Below, one piece after another: positions 31,611 to 42,901 of a stretch of 64,000 nucleotides of DNA. Position 1 is the first letter of the stretch. Each line of letters begins with the position of its first letter. The position numbers and the translations under genes are program-made. The stretch lies in assembly GCA_965279205.1 (NCBI GenBank), contig OZ257144.1, positions 248,001 to 312,000 on the forward strand, written 5' to 3'. The DNA comes from UBA7672 sp965279205. GTDB taxonomy: Bacteria; Pseudomonadota; Alphaproteobacteria; Caulobacterales; Hyphomonadaceae. A model generated the notes under the pieces. It had not been told where the DNA came from. It worked only from the letters and a program-made list of their open reading frames with translations, and ran no database searches.

Positions 31611-32377
31611 GCGATGGCGCCTTCCAGTCCCTGCGCCAGGCCGGCAACGCGCTGCGCGCCGTCTATGCGCGCGAGATCGCGGCTTACTTCCTGACGCCGC
31701 TTGCCTATGTGTTCATTGCGATCTTCCTGATCGCGATCGGCGCCTTCACCTTCGAGATCGGCCGCTTCTTCGATACCAACCAGGCCGACCTCGCGCCCTT
31801 CTTCCTGTTTCATCCCTGGCTCTATCTCGTCTTTCTGCCGGCGATTGCGATGCGTCTCTGGGCTGACGAGGCGAGGGGAGGGACGCTCGAGCTGCTGTTG
31901 ACGTTGCCAGCGCCGACCTGGTCGCTGGTGCTCGGCAAGTTCCTCGCGGCGTGGACGGTAGCAGCCGCGGCGCTTCTGCTGACGATGCCGATGTGGCTGT
32001 CGGTCAACTGGCTGGGCCATCCAGACAATGCCGCGATCCTGATTGCCTATCTGATCAGCTTCCTGATGGCGGGCGGATATCTTGCCGTCGCCTGCGCCCT
32101 GTCGGCTGCAGCGGGCAACCAGGTCGTGGCGTTCGTGCTGTCGGTTGCGGTCGGCTTCCTGTTCACTGCCGCGGGGCTTCCGGTTGTCGCGTCTGGCGCC
32201 GGCGCTGCATTTGGTCCGGGCTTTGCCGAAGCGCTCGCCTCCTTCTCGCTGCTGACGCATTTCGAGGCCGCGCAGCACGGCGTGCTCGAGATGCGCGCGC
32301 TGGTCTTCTATGCCGGCTTTATCGCTTTGTGGCTTGCGCTCAACGTCATCTGGGTCAGCGCAAGGAAGGGCGGCTGA
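31607..32377 (+). CDS. ABC transporter permease (GldF-like)
   Basis: A 256-residue permease starting at GTG 31607 inside the GTGA of the ATPase stop. Six hydrophobic segments, starting YAREIAAYFLTPLAYVFIAIFLIAIG, which is the typical opening of this ABC-2 subfamily. LWADEARGGTLELLLTLPA is the conserved cytoplasmic loop (R-x-x-G-T-x-E-L-L-L-T-x-P) that contacts the ATPase. Its TGA overlaps the ATG of the next gene. Confidence 0.92.
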   Translation: MSDGAFQSLRQAGNALRAVYAREIAAYFLTPLAYVFIAIFLIAIGAFTFEIGRFFDTNQADLAPFFLFHPWLYLVFLPAIAMRLWADEARGGTLELLLTLPAPTWSLVLGKFLAAWTVAAAALLLTMPMWLSVNWLGHPDNAAILIAYLISFLMAGGYLAVACALSAAAGNQVVAFVLSVAVGFLFTAAGLPVVASGAGAAFGPGFAEALASFSLLTHFEAAQHGVLEMRALVFYAGFIALWLALNVIWVSARKGG

Positions 32378-34239
32378 TGCGCAGGAGCCATTACGCCATC
32401 CTTGCCAGTCTTGCCGCAGCAGTGGTGTTCGTGGGGCTGAATCTTGCTTCGTGGAAATGGCTTGCGCCGGCGCGCCTCGATTTCACGGGCAACGGACTCT
32501 ACACGCTCTCGACCTCAGCCCGCCGTGTTGTCGAACGACTGGTAGAGCCCGTGGAGCTGGAGCTGGTCTATTCGCGCGAAGCCAGCGCGGAGTTCCCGGC
32601 GATCCGAGCGCACGCTGCGCGCGTGCGCGAGCTGATGAACGAGATCGCGGCGCGCTCGAACGGCAAGGTGAAGATCCGCGAGACCGATCCGGAGCCTTTC
32701 TCGGAAACCGAGGATCGTATAGCGGCCCTGGGCCTCACACCCGCGCCGACCAATGGCGGCGACCCCGTCTATTTCGGGGTGGTCGGCCACAACACTGTCG
32801 CCGACAACATCGTCATTCCTTTCCTTGCGCCCGAGCGCGATGCGCTTCTAGAATACGAGCTGGTGCGGTTGATTGCGCAGCTTGATGATCCCTCGCCGCC
32901 GAAAGTGGCGGTCATCTCGTCACTGCCGGCCTATCAGAAGGATGGGCTAGAGGAGGGATCGGCCTTCATCCTGCGCGAGGCGCGGCGGGCCTTCGAGATT
33001 GCGCCCGTGCCTGCAGATTTTCGCGCCCTGCCGCCAGGAACTGACGTACTTCTGATCGCGCACCCGGGACCGATGGATGACTGGCAGCTCTACGTGATCG
33101 ACCAGTTCCTGATGCAAAAGGGCAGGGCGCTTGTCGCACTCGATCCGGTCTCGCGTGTTTCGATGGCGCAGCTTGGACGACGGGCGATTCCGTCTTCGAC
33201 TCTTGGCCGTCTTGGCGAGTCGCTTGGCGTTACCATCGGTCCTGACACGGTGGCCGATCGCGTGCTCGGTTTGCCGGTCAATGTCGATGCAGGCGGTGGG
33301 CGGCGGGACATCGTGAACCAGCCGCTCTTTCCGGCTGTGCCGCGCGCCTTCATGTCGACAACGGACCCGATCACAGCGGATCTTTCCCGCGCCATCAATT
33401 TCGGCGCGCCGGGGCATCTGGTGATGAAGCTTCATCCCGGAACCAATTTCGATTCGCTGGTTGAAACCACGCCCCAGGCCGCGCTGATCTCGGCTGAGAT
33501 CGCGATGCGCGATCCTACGCCGCGTGTGGTTATGGAGTCGTACGTTCCAGGCGAGGCGCCGCTTGTGCTGGCGGGACGCCTGTCCGGTGAGCTCCGCTCG
33601 GCATTCGAACGCCCGCCCGAGCCGCCGCCGCAAGCGGACCCTATGCTTGCCGATCTGGAACGGCAGGAGATGAGCCGCGTCGAGCCGTTCGTGTCCCGGT
33701 CAACAGCGCCAGCCGATGTGATCTTTGTCGCGGATACGGATGCGCTGGATGACGGCTTCTACGTGAACCCGTCGAACAACACGCCGATCGCCGACAACGC
33801 GGCTTTCGTGCTCAACGCGCTGGACAATCTCGGAGGCGATCCAGCGCTGACGGCGCTGCGTTCGCGCGCTCCGGCGGCGCGTCCGATGGAACGGGTGGAC
33901 GAACTGCGCAAGTCGGCGCGCGAGCGGCTCTATGCGGAGCAGCAGCGGCTTGAAGGTTTGCTGGCGCAGGCTGAAGCAAAGGTCAGCGAGTATGAGGCGC
34001 GGCGGGCGGGCGGCGCCGTCTCGACACCCGAGGATATCGCGCAGCTTGCGGGCTATCGCGACCAGGCCGCTGGCGTACGCGCCCAGCTGCGGGCTGTGGA
34101 GCGCGAGTTCCGTCGCGATATCGATGCGTTGGCGGGGCAACTTGAGCTGGTCAACATATGGCTGCCGCCACTTCTTGTTGGCGCGCTGGGCATTGGCGTC
34201 TTCTTCTGGCGCAGCCGTCGCCGAGGAGGCGGGCGATGA
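32377..34239 (+). CDS. GldG family ABC-system protein
   Basis: A 620-residue protein with one N-terminal helix (residues 7-27), a large extracytoplasmic region and a C-terminal helix (VNIWLPPLLVGALGIGVFFW) followed by a basic end. DFTGNGLYTLSTSARRVVERL (residues 36-56) is the family mark, and PPKVAVISSLPAYQ and DVLLIAHPGPMDDWQLYVIDQFLMQKGR belong to the GldG fold. A coiled coil (about residues 500-585) precedes the last helix. It probably forms the outside part of the transporter. ATG 32377 overlaps the permease stop (TGATG). Confidence 0.9.
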   Translation: MRRSHYAILASLAAAVVFVGLNLASWKWLAPARLDFTGNGLYTLSTSARRVVERLVEPVELELVYSREASAEFPAIRAHAARVRELMNEIAARSNGKVKIRETDPEPFSETEDRIAALGLTPAPTNGGDPVYFGVVGHNTVADNIVIPFLAPERDALLEYELVRLIAQLDDPSPPKVAVISSLPAYQKDGLEEGSAFILREARRAFEIAPVPADFRALPPGTDVLLIAHPGPMDDWQLYVIDQFLMQKGRALVALDPVSRVSMAQLGRRAIPSSTLGRLGESLGVTIGPDTVADRVLGLPVNVDAGGGRRDIVNQPLFPAVPRAFMSTTDPITADLSRAINFGAPGHLVMKLHPGTNFDSLVETTPQAALISAEIAMRDPTPRVVMESYVPGEAPLVLAGRLSGELRSAFERPPEPPPQADPMLADLERQEMSRVEPFVSRSTAPADVIFVADTDALDDGFYVNPSNNTPIADNAAFVLNALDNLGGDPALTALRSRAPAARPMERVDELRKSARERLYAEQQRLEGLLAQAEAKVSEYEARRAGGAVSTPEDIAQLAGYRDQAAGVRAQLRAVEREFRRDIDALAGQLELVNIWLPPLLVGALGIGVFFWRSRRRGGGR

Positions 34240-35252
34240 GCGGCGTGGCCGCGGCGCAGCGTCGCCGCAACCTGATCATTCTTGCGGGCGTCGCTGCTGC
34301 GTCGGCGCTGCTGGGCGGAGCGTCCTTCCTGCCGCCGGCCGAGGATCGGCCGCGCGCCGAGGTCGGGCAGAAGGTGCTGCCGGATTTTGCGGATCACGCC
34401 GACAAGGTTTCTCTGGTGATGGTGACGACGTCGGAGGAGGCCTACCATCTTGTCCGCAATGCCGACGGCTGGGTGCTCGCGGAAAAGGGGTCCTATCCGG
34501 TCGCCGCGCCGCGCGTGGCCGAGCTGGTGCGCACGCTGGGTGAGATCACCTATGCCCAGGCGATGACGCGCGACGAGAAGAAGTTCGACCGCATCGGACT
34601 TGGTGATCCTGCGACAGGCGGCACAGGCGCTCTGCTCGAAGTCGGCGATGGCAGCGGGACGAGTTTTGCGAAGGTGCTGGTCGGCTATCGCGACGGTCGC
34701 AGCTATGTGCGCATGCCGGACGATCTGCAGGCTTGGGCGGTGAAGGATAGCGTGATGCCGCCACTGCAGCGCGGCGCGCGCTGGCTCGACATGGATGTCG
34801 CTCCGATGACGTCCGAGGAAATCGCTGGCGTTGATGTGCGGCCGTCCTTGGGCCCGGCCTATCGGCTGGTTCCCGATGGCAAGGGCGGGTTTGCGCTTGC
34901 GCCGCCTTACAGCAATCGCCGCGTTGTTGCGGCGCTTGCGCCAACGATGGCGGCGGAGTCGCTGACACGCTTTTCCGCTGTCGATGTGGCCCCTGCACTC
35001 GACATTTCCATTGGTGCGCCGCTCGGCGAGCATATCACGCGGACCAGGGACGGCATCGCCATCGTCGTTCGGTGCTGGAAGGCCAGGGGCCGCTTCTGGG
35101 TAACGATCGGCGCAGCGACGTCGGAAGCGGCGTCAGCGGAAGCATCCGCGCGCGCGACGGCGATCAACACACGCGCAGCCGGATGGGCGTTCGCTCTTAC
35201 GGAACTGGACTGGAATGGGTTTGCAACGCCGCTCGCGGCGCTGATCGAGTAG
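34236..35252 (+). CDS. DUF4340 domain-containing protein
   Basis: A 338-residue protein with an N-terminal membrane helix (LIILAGVAAASALLGGASFL) and an extracytoplasmic region with repeated beta-rich modules. LVRNADGWVLAEKGSYPVAAPRVAELVRTLGEITYAQAMTRDEKKFDRIGL is the DUF4340 pattern. It always accompanies GldG-type ABC systems, so an accessory or substrate-binding role is inferred. It overlaps the GldG-like stop by four bases (ATGA) and ends the operon, five bases before a convergent stop. Confidence 0.88.
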   Translation: MSGVAAAQRRRNLIILAGVAAASALLGGASFLPPAEDRPRAEVGQKVLPDFADHADKVSLVMVTTSEEAYHLVRNADGWVLAEKGSYPVAAPRVAELVRTLGEITYAQAMTRDEKKFDRIGLGDPATGGTGALLEVGDGSGTSFAKVLVGYRDGRSYVRMPDDLQAWAVKDSVMPPLQRGARWLDMDVAPMTSEEIAGVDVRPSLGPAYRLVPDGKGGFALAPPYSNRRVVAALAPTMAAESLTRFSAVDVAPALDISIGAPLGEHITRTRDGIAIVVRCWKARGRFWVTIGAATSEAASAEASARATAINTRAAGWAFALTELDWNGFATPLAALIE

Positions 35253-35257
35253 CGCGC

Positions 35258-35980
35258 CTACTTCTTCTGGGCCGCGCCGACGATCAGGCCTTCCATGCCG
35301 TCCCTCTGGATGAGAACGACGCAGCCTGTCGGGCACTTCACCGGGAATTTCTGGACGCCGCCCTTCCACTCGCCGAGCGATTCAAGCGACGTGACCAGGT
35401 TGAAATATGTCATCGCCTTGCCCTTGTTGGCGCCGGCGCCCGGCGTCACCGCTGTATTGCCTGGGCGGAATTTGACGAGCACGACGCCCGCCTTCGTCAC
35501 GTTCTCGGGCAGGGCGCCAGAGATGGAAACAGTGTCCTTGTCGAAGGTCACAGTCGCCGGATAAGGGCTGATGTCGCGGACCGCGAACTTTTCCTCGATC
35601 GTCTTGATCTTCGTTCCCGAGCCATGGAGGCGGCCGGAGTAGACGACCTGCGGCGTGTAGGGCCCGCGATAGCCGAGCACGCGGTTGTAGCGCTTCTGGC
35701 GCTCGGTGAATTCCGGTTTGGCAAAGGTGTCGTCCCAGCCGAGATAGTCCCAGATGCCGACCGGGTAGGTGAGGGCGATCACGTCAGAACGTTCGGCCAG
35801 TTGCGCGATGTTCTTGTTGGCGACCGGGCAGTTGCCGCAGCCCTGGCTGGAGAAGAGTTCCATGACCACGGGACGGGTCGCATGCTCCGGCACGTTCATG
35901 CCGCCGCGCTGGCCGAAAGCGGCAGGCGCGAGAACCAGCGCCAGCATGGCGCAGAACAGACGTGCAGAAACCAACCTCAT
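35258..35980 (-). CDS. DUF1223 family secreted thioredoxin-like protein
   Basis: A 240-residue protein with a cleavable signal peptide (SARLFCAMLALVLAPAAFG). The mature protein opens with VVMELFSSQGCGNCPVANKNIAQLAE, a C-x-x-C motif in a thioredoxin-like fold that defines DUF1223. A second Cys pair KCPTGC lies near the C-terminus. A periplasmic redox function is possible but untested. ATG 35980 is used. It lies 69 bases downstream of acnA, with a hairpin between. Confidence 0.88.
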   Translation of the reverse strand: MRLVSARLFCAMLALVLAPAAFGQRGGMNVPEHATRPVVMELFSSQGCGNCPVANKNIAQLAERSDVIALTYPVGIWDYLGWDDTFAKPEFTERQKRYNRVLGYRGPYTPQVVYSGRLHGSGTKIKTIEEKFAVRDISPYPATVTFDKDTVSISGALPENVTKAGVVLVKFRPGNTAVTPGAGANKGKAMTYFNLVTSLESLGEWKGGVQKFPVKCPTGCVVLIQRDGMEGLIVGAAQKK

Positions 35981-35995
35981 TCCGATCCGGATATC

Positions 35996-36017
35996 TCGCA
36001 GTTGCACAAAACTGCGA
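35996..36017. terminator. Hairpin between acnA and DUF1223 gene
   Basis: TCGCAGTT (35996-36003) and AACTGCGA (36010-36017) form a perfect 8-base stem with a 6-base loop. Without a T-tract it is a weak terminator for acnA or an mRNA 3'-end structure that lets part of the transcription continue into DUF1223. Confidence 0.45.
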
Positions 36018-36049
36018 ATCAAGAGGGCGTGACCCGACCTCACGAACCC

Positions 36050-38728
<2,679 letters not shown>

Positions 38729-38813
38729 GTCTGGGGCGCCTTTCGGGGCATCGAAATATCGACGTTCGGGAGAGCCGGCGGCCCCCCGCTCCGGCGGCGT
38801 TCCTACAGGACGC

Positions 38814-38825
38814 CGTACCGGTACG
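38814..38825. promoter_or_regulatory. 12-base palindrome in the acnA/ccmA intergenic region
   Basis: CGTACCGGTACG is perfectly symmetric, 26 bases before the most likely ccmA start and 86 bases before acnA. An imperfect hairpin (GGCGT-TCC/GGA-CGCC) lies next to it. It may be an operator. Confidence 0.35.
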
Positions 38826-38851
38826 CAATTGAACCCCAAGGGGTAAAGGAA

Positions 38852-39481
38852 TTGTCTGGCCTGACTGCCTCATCCCTGGTCCTGAAGGTCGAAAATCTCG
38901 CCGCGGCGAGGGGGCTTCGAATCCTTTTCGAAGAGCTGACTCTGCGTCTTTCGGGCGGAGACGTGCTGGAGCTGCGCGGACCCAACGGGTCAGGCAAATC
39001 GACTCTGCTTCGCATTCTTGCCGGGCTGACCCGTCCTCATGCCGGGACTGTGAATATTTCCGGCGCCAGCGGCGAGGCGCCGCACCACTATCTGGGCCAT
39101 CTCGACGCGGTGAAGCCGTCCGAAACTGCCATCGAGCAAGCCCGCTTCTGGGCCCGCTATTTCGGCCGGGACCAGGCCAGCGTCGGCCTCGCCATGAAGC
39201 GTGTCGGTCTCGTCAGCCGCGAACAGGTGCCGGGGCGCGGGCTTTCGGCTGGGCAGAAACGCCGTCTGGCCCTAACGCGCTTGCTGATTGATCCGCGGCC
39301 GGTGTGGCTGCTGGATGAACCAACCGCCGCGCTCGATGTCCAAGGCCGCAAGCTGGTTGATATGCTGGTGGCGGAGCATCGCGCCGAAGGCGGGATTGTG
39401 GTTGCCGCTATCCACGGCGATGGGTTTGCTGGATCGCAGACGCTCGACCTGTCGAAGCTGACCGCAGGCGTCGTGGCATGA
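38852..39481 (+). CDS. ccmA: Heme exporter ATP-binding protein CcmA
   Basis: About 209 residues, the ATPase of the CcmABCD heme-handling complex for cytochrome c maturation. Walker A GPNGSGKSTLLRIL, signature GLSAGQKRRLALTRL, Walker B VWLLDEPTAALD and the H-loop AAIHGDG are present. There is no ATG or GTG near the start. TTG 38852 (LSGLTASSLVLKVENL) is my choice, but the AAGGA is only one base away. CTG 38861 is spaced better. The stop overlaps ccmB by four bases (ATGA). Confidence 0.9.
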   Translation: MSGLTASSLVLKVENLAAARGLRILFEELTLRLSGGDVLELRGPNGSGKSTLLRILAGLTRPHAGTVNISGASGEAPHHYLGHLDAVKPSETAIEQARFWARYFGRDQASVGLAMKRVGLVSREQVPGRGLSAGQKRRLALTRLLIDPRPVWLLDEPTAALDVQGRKLVDMLVAEHRAEGGIVVAAIHGDGFAGSQTLDLSKLTAGVVA

Positions 39482-40143
39482 GTGGCGCTGTTGCGGTCTT
39501 TGTACGCGAACTGAAACTTGCCTGGTCTGGCGGGGGAGGCGCTGCACTGCCGGTCGGCTTCTTTGCGGCGGCTTCGAGCTTGACGCCGTTTGCTGTCGGC
39601 AACGAGATCGAGAACCTCAAGATCGCTGGACCGGGTGTGATGTGGATCGCGCTCTCGCTGGCGAGCCTCCTGCCGATGGAGCGGATGTTCCAGGCCGATC
39701 TCGAAGACGGCACTCTTGATGCCTATGCGGGCTCGGGTGTTGCCATGGAAGGCGTCGCGCTTGCCAAGACACTAGCGCACTGGATCGCGACCGGCATTCC
39801 GCTCGCGGTTATCTCGCCTGTCCTCTGGATCATGCTGCAGGGACCGCCGGAGACGACGCCCTTTGTCATGTTCGCTGCTCTGATCGGATCGGCGACCTTC
39901 TACTTCCTGGGTTCGATCGGCGCTGCGCTGGCCGCTGGCGTTCGCCGAGGTGGCCTGCTCATCGCGCTGGTAACTTTGCCGCTCTACGTGCCGACCATGA
40001 TTTTTGGAGCGGCCGCGCTTTACGCCGCGGCGGCAGGCGAAGGGTGGCAAACGCCCCTGATGTGGACCGGGGTTGCAACGCTGCTCGGTATCGCCACATC
40101 GCCATTCGCGGCGGCAATGGCCTTGCGGACGGCAATCGACTAG
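39478..40143 (+). CDS. ccmB: Heme exporter protein CcmB
   Basis: A 221-residue membrane permease with six helices. The start (VFVRELKLAWSGGGGAALPVGFFAAASSLTPFAVG) and the loop ILPMERMFQADLEDGTLD-type segment (SLLPMERMFQADLEDGTLDAY) are hallmarks. It forms the membrane partner of CcmA. It starts in the ccmA stop and is followed by ccmC after 85 bases, which may be a break in translation coupling but not in transcription. Confidence 0.95.
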   Translation: MSGAVAVFVRELKLAWSGGGGAALPVGFFAAASSLTPFAVGNEIENLKIAGPGVMWIALSLASLLPMERMFQADLEDGTLDAYAGSGVAMEGVALAKTLAHWIATGIPLAVISPVLWIMLQGPPETTPFVMFAALIGSATFYFLGSIGAALAAGVRRGGLLIALVTLPLYVPTMIFGAAALYAAAAGEGWQTPLMWTGVATLLGIATSPFAAAMALRTAID

Positions 40144-40228
40144 AGGGTTTGCCGCACCCTGATCCGGAAGATGTGAACGGCGGAACCGGATCGTATGACT
40201 AGACTGGACCGACTTGCAGGAGCCCGGC

Positions 40229-40942
40229 ATGGCCGTGATGTCCATCTTCGCCAACCCGCACCGCTTCATGGGCGTATCGAAGTGGTTTGCCTGGGGTTTC
40301 ACTGGCCTGGGCGCGGCCGTCGTCCTGATCGGCGTCTATATCGGCCTTTTTGTCGTTCCTCCTGATGCGATCCAGGGCGATTCCGCGCGCATCATGTTCG
40401 TGCATGTGCCGGCGATGTGGCTGTCGCTGCTGGCCTACGCTTTCATGGTTGGCGCGAGCCTGATCTCGATCGTGTGGCGACACGCTCTGGCGGATGTCGC
40501 CGCGAAGTCGGCGGCGCCGATCGGTGCGGCTGTGACGGCGCTGGGCCTCGTGACCGGATCAATCTGGGGTTATCCAACCTGGGGCACATGGTGGGAATGG
40601 GGCGATGCGCGCCTCGTCTCGGTGCTCGTGCTGTTCTTCATCTATCTTGGCTACATCGCTATCTGGCAAGCGATGGAAACACCGCAGAAGGCTGCGCGGG
40701 CCGCGGCAATCCTGTGCCTTGTCGGCGCGGTGAACCTGCCGATCATCCATTTCTCGGTAGAATGGTTCTCGACGCTTCACCAGACGGCGATGAATGCGTC
40801 GCCGGAGTTCAAGTATCCGATGTACATCGTTGCGTTGGGATACCTCGCGCTGTTCGGCGGACTCACGCTGCTCAACATGCGCGCTGAAGTCATGTCGACG
40901 CGAGCCGACATGCTCGCCATGCGCAAACAGGCGGCAGGCTGA
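40229..40942 (+). CDS. ccmC: Heme exporter protein CcmC
   Basis: A 237-residue protein with six helices that presents heme to CcmE. The WWD domain is recognisable at WGYPTWGTWWEWGDARLVSVLVLFFIYLGY, but compared with the usual W-x-W-D-A-R it reads W-E-W-G-D-A-R, one residue longer. The conserved His in FVHVPAMWLSL and HFSVEWFSTLHQ are present. ATG 40229 has GGAG 8 bases upstream. Confidence 0.94.
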   Translation: MAVMSIFANPHRFMGVSKWFAWGFTGLGAAVVLIGVYIGLFVVPPDAIQGDSARIMFVHVPAMWLSLLAYAFMVGASLISIVWRHALADVAAKSAAPIGAAVTALGLVTGSIWGYPTWGTWWEWGDARLVSVLVLFFIYLGYIAIWQAMETPQKAARAAAILCLVGAVNLPIIHFSVEWFSTLHQTAMNASPEFKYPMYIVALGYLALFGGLTLLNMRAEVMSTRADMLAMRKQAAG

Positions 40943-40946
40943 CCTC

Positions 40947-41096
40947 ATGTTGGATTACGGCAGGTACACGCCCTACGTTTTGACCGCCTACGGTATTGCC
41001 GCCGTGGTAGTGATCGGCCTCATTGTCTGGTCCGTACTGCGCGTCATCAACGCGAAGAAAAAACTCGACGCGGTCGAAACGGAGAAGGCGCCGTGA
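40947..41096 (+). CDS. ccmD: Heme exporter protein CcmD
   Basis: A 49-residue single-pass protein: DYGRYTPYVLTAYGIAAVVVIGLIVWSVLRV and a basic tail. Such tiny proteins are needed for release of CcmE from CcmABC. It lies four bases after ccmC and ends in a GTGA overlap with the thioredoxin gene. Confidence 0.88.
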   Translation: MLDYGRYTPYVLTAYGIAAVVVIGLIVWSVLRVINAKKKLDAVETEKAP

Positions 41097-41665
41097 AGCG
41101 TTGGTGGGCGATCATACCACTCGTGCTGTTTGCGGTTCTGGTGGTCGTCGCGTTTCTGCAGTTGACCGGCAAGAATCCGGCGCCCGCGACGTTTGCTTCG
41201 CCCGCGCGTCCGTCGCCTGCTTTCGATGTCGAAGGGCTTGATGGCGGGCGTGTGACGCTGGCCGATTTCAAGGGGCGACCGGTCGTGCTCAACATGTGGG
41301 CTACATGGTGCGCCCCCTGCAAGCTTGAGCATCCGCTGTTGGTGAAGATGGCCGGCGAAGGCGTCGAGATCGTCGGGATGCTCTACAAGGACCCGAACGG
41401 CAAGGAAGCCGCACGCCAGTTGCTGGTGAGGGATGGAAACCCGTTCGCGCATATCGGTCTCGACCCGCAAGGCGATCTTGGAATCGAGATTGGAATTTCC
41501 GGCGTTCCGGAAAGCTTCCTGATCGACGCCAACGGCATGATCGTGAAGACGAAGCGCAATTATTTCACGCCGGAAGACGCGGAAGAGTTTGTTGCCGCCT
41601 ATCGCGTTGAAGTCGCCAAGAGCGGCGCAACGCCTCGACCCGCGCTGGCGCCGACAGGCGGCTAG
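41093..41665 (+). CDS. ccmG: Thiol:disulphide interchange protein DsbE/CcmG
   Basis: A 190-residue thioredoxin-like protein anchored by an N-terminal helix (residues 5-23) and using GTG 41093 in the ccmD stop. The active site is WATWCAPCKLEHP with Cys 73 and Cys 76; IGISGVPESFLID carries the cis-Pro. It reduces apocytochrome c and CcmH for heme attachment. ccmE, ccmF and ccmH are not in this window. The stop shares CTAG with the convergent MarR gene. Confidence 0.95.
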   Translation: MKRWWAIIPLVLFAVLVVVAFLQLTGKNPAPATFASPARPSPAFDVEGLDGGRVTLADFKGRPVVLNMWATWCAPCKLEHPLLVKMAGEGVEIVGMLYKDPNGKEAARQLLVRDGNPFAHIGLDPQGDLGIEIGISGVPESFLIDANGMIVKTKRNYFTPEDAEEFVAAYRVEVAKSGATPRPALAPTGG

Positions 41666-42231
41666 CGGCTCTTCTTCTTTTTCGCCGAGCGAGGCGTCCG
41701 CTTCACCGCGGCTGATTTCCGGCGCGGACGCTCTTCGTTCAGCTCGGAGCCGTGCGCTTCAGCGGTTTCGGCGAGGGCAAGCAGCGTCGACTGGAATGCT
41801 GCTCGCTTGGTACGGGGCAGGGCGGTGAGTAATGCCTCGTCGACCTTCTTCATGGCGGGGAACGCATCATCAAGACGGTCGCGGCCTTCGGACGTGAGGC
41901 TGACGGACTTGGCCCGTCCATCATCGGCGGCGGCCGAGCGCGCGATCAATCCCTTGCGCTCCATGCGGGCCATCATCTCCGCGAGTGTGGAGCGGTCGAC
42001 GCCGGTGGTTCGCACGAGATCGGACTGGCTGGCGCCCTCGGCTTCGGCGATCGCCGCCAGAAGTACGGCCTGGCGAAGGGTGACGCCATCGGGCAGGCCG
42101 GCCTTCAGGAAGGTCTCGGCGGCAAACTGTTCTATGCGACGCAACAGGTGGGATGGCGATTCGCTGAGGCGGAAGACTTCGCGGCGCGTAGTCTTCCGTG
42201 CTGGCCGCCTCGTGACATCCGCTGCGGTCAT
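41662..42231 (-). CDS. MarR family transcriptional regulator
   Basis: A 189-residue regulator with a winged helix: TLRQAVLLAAIAEAEGASQSDLVRTTGVDRSTLAEMMARMERKGLIARS (about residues 51-99) followed by the wing DDGRAKSVSLTSEGRDRLD. The last 25 residues are very basic (RRKSAAVKRTPRSAKKKKSR), which could aid nonspecific DNA binding. N-terminal 25 residues are also basic. The gene overlaps the ccmG stop; the target is not evident. Confidence 0.9.
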   Translation of the reverse strand: MTAADVTRRPARKTTRREVFRLSESPSHLLRRIEQFAAETFLKAGLPDGVTLRQAVLLAAIAEAEGASQSDLVRTTGVDRSTLAEMMARMERKGLIARSAAADDGRAKSVSLTSEGRDRLDDAFPAMKKVDEALLTALPRTKRAAFQSTLLALAETAEAHGSELNEERPRRKSAAVKRTPRSAKKKKSR

Positions 42232-42353
42232 GCCCAGCCTCGTGTCAGAATCAGGTTCGGCATAGGGAGCCCATTGGCTGAATGTTGACCCCCACCTTGG
42301 TCAATGTAGCGCGCCAGCTTTGACAGTGCACAGAGAAACGTCATGCTGAGGCA

Positions 42354-42893
42354 GTGACACAGCAGCGAACGCCCGTTTCTTTTTCAAATGAGGTTCCGCC
42401 TGGCGAGGACCGCGAGCGCCGCGTCTGCCAAACCTGTGGTTACATAGATTACATAAACCCGCGGATTGTTGCCGGCGTCGTGGCCCACTCAGGTGGCCGC
42501 ATCCTGCTTTGTCGGCGCGCAATCGAACCGCGCAAAGGGTTCTGGACGCTGCCTGCCGGCTTCATGGAACTCGGCGAGAGCGTCGAGGAGGGCGCGAGGC
42601 GCGAGGCGCAGGAGGAGGCGCGCGCTGAACTCGAGATTGAAACGCTGCTGGGCATGTATTCGATCCCGCGTATCGGCCAAGTGCAGATTTTCTTTCGTGC
42701 GAAGCTGCTCAATGAGCCTTCGCCCGGGCCCGAGAGCCTCGAAGTGATACTGGTCGAATGGGATGATATTCCCTGGAAGGAACTGGCTTTTCCATCGGTC
42801 CGTTGGGCGCTCGATCACTATCGCGAGACGGAAGGGCGGACGGGCTTTGCGCCTTTCGGCAATCCGCCGGGCACCGATCACATGACGCGATAG
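42354..42893 (+). CDS. NUDIX hydrolase
   Basis: A 179-residue protein starting at GTG 42354 with TGAGG nearby. A small zinc ribbon half (VCQTCGYIDYINP, Cys 25/28) precedes the Nudix domain. The Nudix box is GFMELGESVEEGARREAQEEARAE starting near residue 69, intact (G-x5-E-x7-R-E-x2-E-E). It resembles ADP-ribose or NADH pyrophosphatase-like hydrolases with a Cys motif. The globin gene follows eight bases later. Confidence 0.92.
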   Translation: MTQQRTPVSFSNEVPPGEDRERRVCQTCGYIDYINPRIVAGVVAHSGGRILLCRRAIEPRKGFWTLPAGFMELGESVEEGARREAQEEARAELEIETLLGMYSIPRIGQVQIFFRAKLLNEPSPGPESLEVILVEWDDIPWKELAFPSVRWALDHYRETEGRTGFAPFGNPPGTDHMTR

Positions 42894-42901
42894 GCGGCGT
42901 C

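Noticed and set aside
40161..40192. Inverted repeat GATCCGG/CCGGATC between ccmB and ccmC
   Set aside because: The 18-base spacer and lack of other signals make it weak; it could be chance in GC-rich DNA.
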